Shown one piece after another: positions 35,230 to 45,662 of a DNA stretch of 64,000 nucleotides. The stretch covers positions 11,222,001-11,286,000 of the forward strand of contig NC_088319.1 in the NCBI RefSeq assembly GCF_910592395.1, given 5' to 3'. Within the stretch, counting starts at the first letter, position 1; every line of letters begins with the position of its first letter. The DNA comes from Lineus longissimus. Lineage: Eukaryota; Nemertea; Pilidiophora; Heteronemertea; Lineidae. Below the pieces are notes generated by a model. It saw only the letters and a list, made by a program, of their open reading frames with translations. It made no database searches and was not told the DNA's origin. The translations under genes were made by a program, and so were the position numbers.

Positions 35230-38200
35230 TCACTGAACTTGAAATTTCATTCGTAAGCAAGACGTCAAAGATGCTAGTACAAGCTTCGTATCGCGTCTGT
35301 ATGTTTGACCGCCGCCGATACAATAAAGATAAAAATTCAGAGCATAATTACAGAACCAGAGATTCCCCAAAATGTAATGCTCAGTACTGTAGCGCAGGCT
35401 CCAGTACGGTTCATCCAGCTTGTAATGGTTGCCAACACCTGGGAGGTCAAGGACGAATGTGAACAGACGATACGGAATTGACGTCATCACGTAGGCAACG
35501 CTGACCAGAATGAGCATGCGAGTTAGGAATTTCTTGTCGCTTTTAGCTCCCGTTTTGGTTTCGTTGTTTTCGATTCCCAATTTTGCTCGCGACTTTTGAG
35601 CTCGGCGCAGAAGGACAATGATGGCGATGTTGCAGCAAAGAATGATGACGAAGGGAATCAGAGTGCCGAATATCAACTGAAAACTGGACACGAGACTCTC
35701 GACGATTGGTGCTTCTGGGAACATCACGACCAATACTTCGCTCCCTGTAATGATAAAAATAGCAACTCATGCTAATTATTGGTCAGTTCGAGGCTCGTGA
35801 CCACTTCCAACCTTCCAGTCAAAATCTTGCTACTATTGCTTTCCACTAATGAACTTTATTATACCGCCTGACCTGGACGGAAAAAAATATTCAGGGCTTT
35901 CCGAAAAACAGGGAATTTGATTACTTCCGGTCACATTTGTCCAATCAGAAGTGCTATCTCCATCCAGTTCAGACGTCAGAAATGAGCAAATCAGAAAGGT
36001 CTTATTTGGCAGACTCCAGCCGCGAAATTTTTTTCCTACAAACTTTTGTCCTCATTTGCATACGCGCATGCGCACTCTAGTCAAACATCCACGGCTGCAT
36101 TGACAGTGAAAAGAACTTGGATCTTAAAGGCCATATATCAAGGTTTGAAAACATGCTTGATACTCATGAAATATGTTGAGGGTTAAAAAAACAAGATCCC
36201 AGACATTAAAAAAATTCTAATAATAAAGTCATTATTTAGTTATTTCAATTTTCAATTTTAAACTATTTGAATTTCCCACCACACACAACTTTAGATTAGT
36301 TCCACATGTGGCCGCTAGGGATTTTTTGATGACGTAGATCAGGCCAGTCAGAACAAAGCAAGATGGCTTCCGCATACAGTTCAGAGAGTGAGAACAGTGA
36401 ATTTGAGGATGTTTTGGTCGATACAGAAGGATATTTAAACGTTGAGCCGTACATGTTCGAGCCATTAATATCACTAGATCATAATGAGAGTGATCATTCG
36501 GACGAAAGTGATTAGAATTTGTGGTTAATCAATTTGCATGACAGACCTGCCGATATAGCAAAGAAGACATTGATAGACGGTTGCAGATGCATAACATGTA
36601 TGATTTTTTAACAGACTAATGTTGCACAATATTGTTTCGCCTCGTCTGTGTTTTATCGCCAGTTATGTCATGACGCTGAACTACTATTGAAAAGTGACGG
36701 TATTATGCACAATCATCTTGACGTGACGATATAATGCCGTGCAACGTTAGATAGGCCTAGATGTCAGATGACAATAATCTGTCATTGACAGTGGCTGTCA
36801 CTGACACTGACCTGTGTCGCTGTCACCTTGCTATGGCTGGAACACAAGAAGACACTATGCGGTATCACAGGCCCCAATAGGGCCTACACATTATGTATAA
36901 CAACCGACCTCAGCAGCCTCGGGCATTAAATGCAATTGACATGGTTGGAACAGCTGTTTTTAACAAGTGGTATTTAATATTCAGTTGGATGCAGATATCC
37001 GGCTTCATGTGATAATCCGTATCGATAAAGTGATCACTGCAAAGTTTGGCCGAAGGCCCAGGCTTCCAACACTCCAAACGTTTCACTTCCGAATCCACAG
37101 CTTCCTCCTCTCTCGTTCAACTGGCTTTGGAAATTCATGAAAATGGGTCCCATCCGTCATTCGATTGTTCTTTGTGCTATCCTTGACACAATTCGGAGCC
37201 ACACAATACACCATAGTGAATGAAACACATTACTTCCAGGTGTGCATAATTAATTAAGGCCCTCCTGCTTTTATGATTGCATGACATGTACAGATAACCT
37301 GATCTACATCACAACTTTTGCTGAACCCGCCGCCTGGCTCTAACAAGCCAGTTGCTAGCCTGATTAGGTAATCTAGTTGTCAAACACATAATTGGCTATC
37401 TTCAAAATGGATGGAGCTAATTGCATTTGGTTTTCTGTATTGTATAAAGTGTTAGGTACACTTTTGAAATCGTCTTACAGCAGAAAATGGCAAAAAACCT
37501 AGATATATGGCCTTTAATACATGTGTATCATGTACATGATGTATGTAGCCTCTAGGCTAAATCTCTTTGGAAACGTAGCTCAGTCTGATGAGTAAATTAC
37601 GGCAATTTGGATCAAATAACAATGACCTAGGCTACTGACAGATTGATCAAACAGTTGGTTTCTCTGCCACCAAAACCTACCGCCAAAAGAACATTATTGA
37701 TAGAGGATGGCGAACAATGCTCGCATTCAAGGAGAAAACTATCACGGTCGAGTTCTTCCATTGTCACTGTCAATGCGATGCGGCGAAGTGGGTGTTTGAC
37801 TAGAGTGCGCATGCGCATATGCAAATGAGGACAAAAAGTTCGTAGGAAAAAAGAATTCGCCTCCGGTAAGGGTGCCACTACCTGTTGTTTCGTCTGTAAT
37901 TAATTTCTGCGTGAAGAATAAGTTGAGGTTGATGATGACAATCGCAACACTGGTAACTGTAACTGTTTTGATGGCTCTTGACGTAGTGCACATGGTCCTT
38001 GCTCTCATTGGGAAGGCCACTGCAAGCAGACGATCAACCGACATCTCCGTTAGAAAAAGCCCAGATGTGATCCCGCCCGTGTAAGAACAATACCAGGAAA
38101 ATCTGAAAGCGAAATAAAACTCGTAACATCGAACCGTTGCTTGAAGAGAATCGACTCGAATTTCAGTGCAAATCCGCCACTGTTGAAGTCATTGGCGCCA

Positions 38201-38907
38201 GAAAATTTTCTTTGGAGGTCGATTCGAAAAACATTTTCAAGTACAAGACTTATTCGAACGTTAAAATCAGCTACAAACATTTTTTGTCAACTTACTGACC
38301 TATAAATATACGATATACAGAGAAAACATTACACAAATATCGAAATGTACGATTATTTTCAGTTTGAAGAACTATTTTGACAGCATCACTTAGTTACTGA
38401 CGACACCCAGTCACCTTCCCATAATAAGCATTTTAAATTCGTCTTACATGATTATGTTGGATGGGGTGGGGTACGTTTGAGATGATCCCAATGCCCAATG
38501 CCCCTCTCCCGATCACAATACTTCACTCGTGTTACTATTTTCGTCTTCAGAATCTCAAAGACATGTTTCCTGTGAACTCTCAATGTGAGTAGTACTTACT
38601 TAAACATCAATTCCCTGTTGTTAGCAATCCCATCACCAAGATCAAGCATCACGAGTGGGAAATACCAAAAGTTGGTCAACAGGACCAAGTTATCAGCAAC
38701 CGCCATTGCAGTGATATAAACACACGGCGACAGGTTCCTGTTATGTTCCAGAGTAATTACCAACATGGCAATGAAGTTTCCTGGCACCCCAAATATCCCT
38801 GAAACCATCCAACCATACTTCGACACAATATAGTAGACAAGTTCGAGGAGAGGGTAACGCTCGTTGGCCGTTTCGAAAATGTAGCCCGTGACTTCCGAAG
38901 TAATCAT
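35230..38907 (-). CDS. class A GPCR, array copy 7 (type B), outermost
   Basis: Exons on the minus strand are 38600-38907, 37882-38102 and 35230-35744, giving 347 residues with intact splice signals (donors GTAAGT and GTAGTG). The protein starts MITSEVTGYIF and keeps the TM1 N, TM2 D, DRL, TM5 P, TM6 P and N-F-Y-L-Y marks. GGGQTYRR follows TM7. Intron 2 is stretched to 2137 bp by a foldback element with a THAP-type transposon nested in it. The 5' flank differs clearly from that of copies 1-6, so this is probably the copy at the original array border. The secreted-protein gene lies head-to-head 1.6 kb away. Confidence 0.86.
36363..36515 (+). CDS. small acidic ORF inside the TTAA element
   Basis: A 50-residue frame with ATG after CAAG, very rich in E, D and S, with the segment VEPYMFEPL at residues 27-35. 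The acidic leader followed by PYMFEP resembles the N-terminus of invertebrate proteins annotated as P2X7-like, but the resemblance is from memory and weak. It may be a captured first exon or an accessory ORF of the transposon. Its direction is convergent with the THAP fragment. Confidence 0.35.
   Translation: MASAYSSESENSEFEDVLVDTEGYLNVEPYMFEPLISLDHNESDHSDESD
36910..37214 (-). pseudogene. THAP-domain fragment with a one-base frameshift
   Basis: From the ATG at 37214 the minus strand encodes a start typical of THAP domains: C-x4-C near residues 4-9, followed by HFHEFPKP. After about 44 residues the frame is lost near 37090 by one missing base, and continues in another frame with CWKPG, LCSDHF (the C-x2-H of the C2CH zinc site) and LLKTAVPT. 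That last stretch matches the AVPT box that closes THAP domains. The domain binds DNA in THAP proteins and Kolobok or P-element transposases. No transposase core follows before the stop at 36910. Confidence 0.75.
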
Positions 38908-39150
38908 GACACTCTCAGTAGCGCTTGATATATTCTACAGGCGTGAATGTAACAATACGGTCAGAATAAGATCCGGCCTGGGCGAGATTCTGAATGCATT
39001 TGACTATTTTTCAGGAACAATATTATATGTCTTCGAAATACGGGAGAGGAAAAAAACTATTTTCATTGTTTTTCTCAACGACAAGTCTTCTTGTTATTTG
39101 ATATTGAAATTTGTACCCGGTGTAGATGAGAAAAATGTGATGAAGTATTG
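38908..39150. promoter_or_regulatory. diverged 5' flank of GPCR copy 7
   Basis: Aligns loosely with the 5' flanks of copies 1-6 (shared stretches such as GAATGCATTTGA and AAAATGTGATGAAG) but with many substitutions, and ends near 39150. It is read as the ancestral upstream region at the array border. No TATA box was identified. Confidence 0.55.
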
Positions 39151-40447
39151 TAATCGTATTGTATTTAAGTATAGTGTACCCTTAACCTATCCCTGTCAAG
39201 GGACAATATATTATGCTATATTCCGTGTCGACCATCAGGTAACGAATCAACGGCCGACACGTATCACTGAACTCATCATCGCCACATAAATAGGTTGCGG
39301 ATAATATTCGTGCGGCACAATATAATGATATATATTTGGTCAGGAATAAGGACCGAGTTCACTGAGCTAACAGTTCTCGTGAGAAGTGACATGTGACACG
39401 AGTAACATGTTCAAGTCCTTTGTTAGTTAAGCATAATCTAGTTTTGTTTCGTTATGAGAATAAAACATGTATTTATCACACTTCATCACGTACAGAGGCA
39501 GTGGTGCTGTTTGCACAGTAAATTCGAGCGTCTCAAAGCAGAACTATCTGTCATTTAAGTCATATCCAGTCACCAGAAGTCCGTATTTGCAATGTTTCTC
39601 TATTGACTATAGGCTTACTATTCAAACATTGCAATTCAACACTGTTTCGCATCACGCTTCAGAGGGGCTGTGTCGGGAAGTGAAAGCCTGGTGTGAACAG
39701 AAGGAGTGAAATGTCGCTTAAACAAAATATTAAATATGTAAAAAGTTAGGTAACGAGATTTTAGCAAAATGCGAATTGTCGGGTTTTGCAGAAGACAACT
39801 AATATATATAGCTTTTACATTGTGCACTGATCAATATTTTTACTACCGCTGTACAGTTCTCTCAAAAAAATTATTTGGAAAGAAATGTCTTTTTGAACAA
39901 ACATTTTGTTAATAATTTAAGGACCAATTGACTCGAAATCTGGGGGTGGGGGAATGACCCATATTACTTTCTAAATAGCCCAGACCTAGCAGAAAAATCC
40001 TCATCTCGGCTGAGACATACAGTTCGAGGAGTGAGATGTGTGTTTACAAGAGTACGTATTGAAAAGCGAACGTCACCTCAATCGAATAGGTTCTGTACTG
40101 AATCTAGGTTCTGTCCATACTGTTCCAGTGATCCACAACTTGATAACTTGTGAGCATCGCAACCCACCCGCACCTACATGTACACGATGTACATGGCGTC
40201 TAGGGTCGACATGCTCCATGCTGTAAAATCCTACTTCAGGCAAATCTCGTTGACATTGGTTAACGCGAGCGGGAATCAGGACCCAATTCACTGCATGTCT
40301 TCAGTGCATTCCTTCGTTAGGGGAGCTTCCAATGAATATCAAATCATGATTAAAGATTCCCCCAGATAAGCAAATACAACTATATAATACCGATCGGTGA
40401 GATGTCACGCGTTTTCTGATCAATGAGATGGCCCCGCCTCGCTTGGC
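39151..40447. other. intergenic, no gene seen
   Basis: AT-rich DNA between GPCR copy 7 and the secreted-protein gene. The short open frames have no family support. It may hold regulatory sequence for both divergent genes. Confidence 0.5.
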
Positions 40448-40455
40448 TTTATACA
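40448..40455 (+). promoter_or_regulatory. TATA box of the secreted-protein gene
   Basis: TTTATACA lies 80 bp before the ATG at 40535, placing a start site near 40478-40485 and giving a 5' UTR of about 50-55 bases. It is preceded by a GC-rich GGCCCCGCC stretch. Confidence 0.55.
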
Positions 40456-40534
40456 CCGTAACAGAGTCTGCCCCTGCACACTCACACACGAATATCGCTT
40501 CGAAAAACAACGCTGACATCGAAAGTCAACCAAG

Positions 40535-42784
40535 ATGAAGGCCGTTCTGATCCTTTTCACCCTGGCAGCTTCCGCGCTCGCTTATTTCGATGTAGAGAAC
40601 ATGAAGAGTGATGGTAACACCTTTTCCTCTTTATCACTGTTTGCGCTTGGACGAGAATGCGTTTGATTGAGGTTTCCACAATGCAACAGGCGCCAGTAGT
40701 CGCCGAGAGACGCATTCATTTATTGTTCTTTTTCTACGTTCCCTCAAGTAACCCTTACCATCTGGAACTCAAATCGACATCGCTAATGCTTAATTCTTTG
40801 CAAATTTTGTATGGTGGTGTTAAATAACGCGAAGGCCTTGTTGCCTTTTTTCTTCTCCCTGGCGATCGGTAGAACAAGAACCATATTGCATATGAAAGAT
40901 TCCAACCTCCTCGGAAATTCAATTGTTACAATGCCAGATTCGAGTTATGGGATCGATGTAAATCGCTGCCGAAATACCACAGGAAGGGACACATATTGGT
41001 ATTTGTGACTCATCAAAACCGTGCCGACAGTGATTTAAATCCTGATTAATATGTATCAGAGATATTAAATATGAAAATCCTAACACTTTTGTATAAAGTA
41101 TTAGACATTTTCGATTTGGGTGAGAACGACCACCTCCTTAGCTTCAGATGTTTTCTACAATTCCAACAGTGTTTTCTTTGTACACGATCCCTGATGATGT
41201 GCATAACACAGCTCTAATGGCAGTCCTGCCATAAGAGTTACGTTTTGTAATTATTTATGCGTGACGCAAGTCATCATACGCACGCTGATTGGCCGATTCG
41301 AAAATAACATAGGGCAATGCACCGGGTGAACGTCTGGTCAACCCTTCAATGGCGCGTCTATGGCTGGCGCGAGTGGACAGAATTCAGAATTATGCCACGG
41401 CATATAGGAATTGTGGACGGAAGTGCGATTTATGCCGCACCATAAATAAAACTATTGCCACTTTCTGATTGGTCGAATTATGCCACACCACAATTCCTAT
41501 TCATGCCGTGGCATAATTCCGAATTCTGCCGCGGCATAATTCACGAGATCCGATATTTTGATTGGTTGATTTATGGTGCACCACAATTCCTATTTAAGCC
41601 GTGGCATAATTCTGAATTTTGTCCACTCGCGCCAGCCATACGCCTCGGATAGTCTAGCCATCCTCCAAACAGCTATCCTAAAAAACAGCTCCACGCTCGG
41701 GTGTTACTTGGTGAATATACATAACAGAGTAGGCGCCTACATGTACGTCTAGGGCTATGCAGTAGGCGAATTACCCATGGCTGGAATTACTGGGTTTTTT
41801 TCAAGGGGCACATGGGGTCGGTATACATGATATACAGCGGATCGATTCCTATTTCAATGGGCTATTTTTTCCAGACGGATGGACATGTGGGATAACATAC
41901 GATAACGAAAGTAATGAGGTCTACACCAGCTCCAAGTACGTGGAGAGGGACGGGCTTTTGACCTTCGTGAGAATGTTAGGATGCCTTGAGGAGAGGAGGA
42001 TCGGAACCCGTATGTATAGTCCAATTATTTTTGGCTTTTTGGGGTGAGGCGCCCTGAAAAATTGTCATGCCCTCAGACGAAAGGGTGGTGGTGGTGGCGG
42101 AATAGGAATGCTTGTGCACAGTGCATAAAATTTTCTGGTTTTCGGAGAATTCTATATTTGATCACATGTTTACAATTAAAGAAAAGTAAACGCTTTTACT
42201 TTTAAGTAAAAATAAATGCCTAGTTAGTGTAATAGTATGACTTATAAGTAATGTCACGAAAATTTACACTTGCTTTGGGCATTCATGTGCAAGACTTAAA
42301 TAAATGACCTTCAGTCTTTATTTATATTACCCAATGTCTTCCGTTGGCGTTGATTTATTTTTCTCTCCTCTTTAGCAACTGGAGAAGATTTCCAAGAAGG
42401 TGGTCTCGGGTCCCCCACAATCAGGTGGCGAACATGTAGCGACCCAACTGGTATCTGTACCGGCGAAATCTGGGAGATGAATCAAAATTAAGCAGACAGA
42501 CCAATTTTTGTAATTTTGAGAACTGGAATGTTTGTTATGAAATATGGCAAAAAAGTTTCTCACTATTATACTGAGCGATAGGTGTTGTCCTTGATTTTTT
42601 GAAGACTTCTTACATTTCCTTCCTTGTTTTTTTAGACCGGTGCTGGCCGCCCAAATACAACTGGGATAAGAATTGGACTCGAATGATGGTGTTTCATTCG
42701 CCAGGCCGAACATTATCACATCAATTATTTCCACGTGAGGCCTATCATCAAAAATCGCCAAAAGAGAGTGATTGGCCGATTTGA
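40535..42784 (+). CDS. small secreted cysteine-containing protein, family unknown
   Basis: Exon 1 (40535-40613) encodes a clear signal peptide, MKAVLILFTLAASALA, then YFDVENMKS, with donor GTAACA. Exon 2 (41875-42009) follows a TTTTTTCCAG acceptor and has two cysteines (WTCGI and MLGC), with donor GTATGT. Exon 3 starts at 42376 after CTCTTTAG. It can run to a stop at 42489-42491 (109 residues, four cysteines in the mature chain). Or it can splice at 42450 (GTATCT) to exon 4 (42636-42784, after a strong TTTTTTTAG acceptor), giving 145 residues with a C-terminus starting RCWPPKYNW. Every junction is phase 1, as in extracellular modules. The role is unknown; a hormone, defence peptide or matrix protein are options. 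The ending is uncertain. Confidence 0.65.
41287..41343 (+). repeat. dispersed repeat shared with 42770-42822
   Basis: GATTGGCCGATTCGAAAATA and a later GTGAACGTCTGGTCA recur with small changes at 42770-42822. The second copy overlaps the end of exon 4 of the secreted-protein gene and provides its stop codon. Confidence 0.6.
41359..41640. mobile_element. foldback element with about 60-bp inverted repeats
   Basis: The left arm starts TATGGCTGGCGCGAGTGGAC and the right arm is its near-perfect reverse complement ending at 41640. Inside are several smaller palindromes of GCCGTGGCATAATTC. It sits in intron 1 of the secreted-protein gene. No coding frame is visible, so it is classed as a MITE or foldback element. 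Confidence 0.85.
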
Positions 42785-42822
42785 AAATAACAGGATGTGC
42801 ACCTATTGTGAACGTCTGGTCA

Positions 42823-43210
42823 TTGCTAAAAAAGCGCTGTAATAGTCATGTCACATTGCAAGATGGCCTACACTAACGTACCGCTTTAAGGTATCACCTC
42901 GCCATGTCAAAGATATCGAACATGGATTCTGATTTTATTTGGAACGCATTTCGCTGTTCCATGGAACTGTTGAAAAGTAGATGAAATCAAGAACCCATTT
43001 GATATATACCGTATGGTAGTTAGAATGTACCCATGATATGAGATTGGTGGCAATCTGGTTAGTAGTTAACCCTTTAGGCATATTATAACTAATTCAGCTT
43101 TTATCTGTGAGGTATTGAACATTTTCAAGGAATTTCATCTTTTTTGCAAAGAGATAAAAAATTATTACATAAAACACAACAAACCAGATTCCCTGCCATC
43201 TAAACGGAAA
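42823..43210. other. intergenic, nothing identified
   Basis: No coding, RNA or repeat feature was recognised here. Confidence 0.4.
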
Positions 43211-43690
43211 TTACAAAGTGTCACTTCTGGTCACGCATGAAAACCACTCATATAAATATCTTTCTTGGATACACATCATGCTTGGATACGCATCTCTCTT
43301 GCTACGATATAAAACAACACCAGTAAACGTAAAACTATCATCTTCAGCACCATCGATCAGTTTGATCTTAACTTCCTGTGGATTCGGATCATCATTACAT
43401 TTTACATTAATATTGGACAAGGCTAATGATTTTCGGGCGGCCCAAGTTAAAACCGTTTTACTCTTAACAACTTCCGACAGCGGGCGAGTCATCCGCATTG
43501 CATACTTTCCTTACAATCACTCTTGGATACGTTTCACGAATTTTACTTCGATATCTCTGCTCAGTAGGAAATCACAACTGACCACCAACTCATCCTGCAT
43601 AGTAATAGCAAATATATATATATATTCGTTGATCTCGGGAACACATATCACTGATAACCGTATTTGCTCATGCGTTCTCTTGGATACATT
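43211..43690 (-). pseudogene. possible decayed repeat-containing coding exon
   Basis: The minus frame is open from 43690 to 43520, has two stops nine bases apart (43517 and 43508), and is open again in the same frame to 43211. The two parts read like beta-rich protein (for example VICVPEINEYIYIF, and EVKIKLIDGAEDD then FTFTGVVLYRSK). A motif ending in IQE recurs, matching the repeated plus-strand TTGGATAC at about 43264, 43279, 43522 and 43679. No family is recognised. The plus strand is also open (167 codons), so chance cannot be excluded. Confidence 0.28.
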
Positions 43691-44627
43691 TCATGACGTT
43701 TTCACTGACAATTTGGCCTAAGACGATTTACAGGCGGCGAGCATAACTGACCGACACTGCTCCGTATACTGCACCTCAGTTTGCCTGTTCTCTTAGTGGT
43801 ACGGCTCAATTGTTACTCACTGGAACATGTATTGAGAACAGAACCAGGTGAGTGAACAGCTATTATTTCAGGCATGTTTATCTGAGCATGATATTGATTC
43901 TCATTCCATCTGTTGCAGCAGCCGCGCATGTTTCTTACGGCAATTTCTTTCGTTACGTACATGTAGGCCTCCTAATATCCGCACATTTATCGGATACGCA
44001 ACTTGCTCATTTTTGCCGGCCGATAAATGCGGCGTATTTCTGATAGCGTACGCTTGCATGCCTTTTTATTATATAATGAACATGTTCCGATAGAGTTGCC
44101 TTAAAGAGGTTCGCCGTTCGTTCACTGTTGGTCCAACTAGAGCTGTTTCCTATTTCTAACGCCAGGCGACGCCAATATCCATGTATCTACAGTAGCAAAT
44201 ATGTTTGACCACGTATCTACATCCAGGATCTCATGGTCTGTGCATCTTGATAAGATACAAAACCCGTGGTGATCAAGATGCGTACATTGTATCTAGTGAC
44301 TACTTCAAACCTCCCCCAAGCGAATTACATTTAAATTCAACCGGCTCACCTTTATCCCTTTATCCTTTTTTGTTATATCTCCTTATTTGGGCTGATCGAA
44401 ACGTATCGCCAACTGTTGCATACAGATTGCGATCAAAAACCTTTACTATTGTATGAATGTGTCTTGCTTTAACAATGAGTCCGTATTGAATTTTTTTTAA
44501 ATCACTCCTGTTTTTTATGTTGAAAAGCGGCCAGACGCGGGAGGGTAGAGCGAGTTGTTGTGGCATATTTGGATATAGTAATTCCTTGCTATAACTTGAT
44601 TGATAATATTTCAGTTTTTCTGTATAT
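43691..44627. other. intergenic, nothing identified
   Basis: Only short frames without support. A splice-like GTGAGT and TTTCAG pair near 43850-43872 was considered, but no exon could be defended. Confidence 0.35.
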
Positions 44628-44764
44628 CACAGTAAAAAAGTAGTGTAAAAATGAGTGTAAGGCGTCAATGGATTCCGATTTTCGGCGTTGGTGCCACACT
44701 AAAAATGGGTATTGGGCGTTAATGAACGCCGATTTTGATAATATACACAATTTTTTTTACTGTG
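44628..44764. mobile_element. short MITE with CACAGTAAAAAA ends
   Basis: 137 bp with inverted termini CACAGTAAAAAAGTAGTGTA and the complement of TACACAATTTTTTTTACTGTG. Two internal GGCGTT-type repeats lie between them. No target duplication is certain. Confidence 0.7.
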
Positions 44765-44770
44765 TAACAC

Positions 44771-44801
44771 CAGAGTCTTTCAATGAGTTTGAAAGACTCT
44801 G
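44771..44801. repeat. 13-bp stem hairpin
   Basis: CAGAGTCTTTCAA and TTGAAAGACTCTG separated by five bases. It lies just after the MITE. It is not the histone mRNA stem-loop consensus, and no gene precedes it. Confidence 0.6.
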
Positions 44802-45458
44802 ATAGTGATAACGCCAGTTCAATAGCTTAATCTAATATTAGTCAATGCATTCTTGATAAAACCATTGCCAGCAGGGATGGTCAGATGGTTTACCCATACA
44901 GTCAAGCCAGATGAAGTTATACCATTTGCTAACATTTGCAGAATCACCCAGTGTTTTTCGAAATAAATGGTTTAAAAGTATTCTGATGGAGCATTCATGT
45001 CACAAGCCTCATAACATAACTTATGAGGTCAGACTGAGGTCTGTAGTGCATCGCTAATGTGCAGTACATGCACATATTGTTATGGAATGAAACACACTTT
45101 GTACATAACCAAAAAATCTGCTTTTGGCGGACAATGATCTGATGAATAAATCCAATGGGGCCTAAATAATTCTTTCAAAACTGCTTCGAAACTGTGGAAA
45201 GAGGCAATTGATTATTAACGATTGCATTGCACCGAACCTACATATGCTTAGCCGCACTTAGACCACCTGAAAATGGACCACCAATCTTGGTTCGGGAACC
45301 AATGCCGCACCATCGAAAATCCACCAAGCGCTTACACCAGCGCTGCAGCTAGTTATAAAATCCGGCTACAGATGGCGCGCAAACAATAAGCAGAAAGCGC
45401 CATTTCGAAAACGCCACCTGGAGCCGAACCATCTAACTAGCTAATTGCCGATCCATTT

Positions 45459-45602
45459 GCGCTTACACCACGACAAAGCCGAGCTTTCAACAAGCCGGGC
45501 GAATTTGGACCATCAAGCTTGGTGGGACAAATTCGCTCGGCAATTTGTATCGGCAATGGATTGCCGAACCAATTTGTCGCGGCAATGTGGTGGTGTAAGT
45601 GC
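45459..45602. mobile_element. 144-bp palindromic foldback
   Basis: Near-complete inverted repeat centred by an AAGCTT at 45525-45530. The ends are GCGCTTACACCA and TGGTGTAAGTGC. Further copies of the end motif flank it at about 45328 and 45624, so it may be the core of a larger composite foldback (45240-45660). Confidence 0.75.
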
Positions 45603-45662
45603 AATTGGTCCACCAATATTTCGTGGTGTAAGCGCAGCTATGGTGTTGTTAATTGGTTCAGT

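Larger units (their letters stand above)
36128..37513. mobile_element. Kolobok-like DNA transposon remnant (TTAA site)
   Basis: An insertion flanked by TTAA on both sides (36124-36127 and 37514-37517). The terminal inverted repeats AGGCCATATATC and GATATATGGCCT continue imperfectly inward for about 20 bp. Copy 4 shows the empty site ATCTTAATGCATG. TTAA targets are used by piggyBac and Kolobok elements, and a THAP domain in the transposase is a Kolobok mark. A frameshifted THAP domain lies inside on the minus strand. The catalytic part of a transposase was not found, so this is an internally deleted, non-autonomous copy. Confidence 0.75.
36017..37860. mobile_element. MITE-like foldback, second copy, interrupted
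   Basis: The same long-TIR element as at 13800-14254, at the same place in intron 2 and again next to CTC. It is split by a 1386-bp insertion at its internal TTAA. The shared site in copies 4 and 7, with an empty site in copy 6, indicates that copy 4 and copy 7 intron 2 share ancestry. Confidence 0.82.
1641..39150 (-). repeat. tandem array of seven GPCR gene units
   Basis: Seven units each contain one three-exon receptor gene on the minus strand plus about 2 kb of spacer. Stop codons lie at 1711, 5477, 9248, 13003, 27453, 31201 and 35230, giving steps of 3766, 3771, 3755, 14450, 3748 and 4029 bp. The long step is explained by two retrotransposons. Copies 1 and 2 look almost identical by eye over exon 2, intron 1, exon 1 and most of the spacer. 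Similarity fades at both ends (near 1641 and near 39150), so both array borders seem to be in the window. Confidence 0.93.

Noticed and set aside
43888-44043. Signal-peptide-like start MILILIPSVAAAA
   Set aside because: Ends after 51 codons with no supported continuation; the neighbouring splice signals are weak.
44771-44801. Histone-type 3' stem-loop
   Set aside because: Stem and loop sequence do not fit the histone consensus and no histone gene is nearby.
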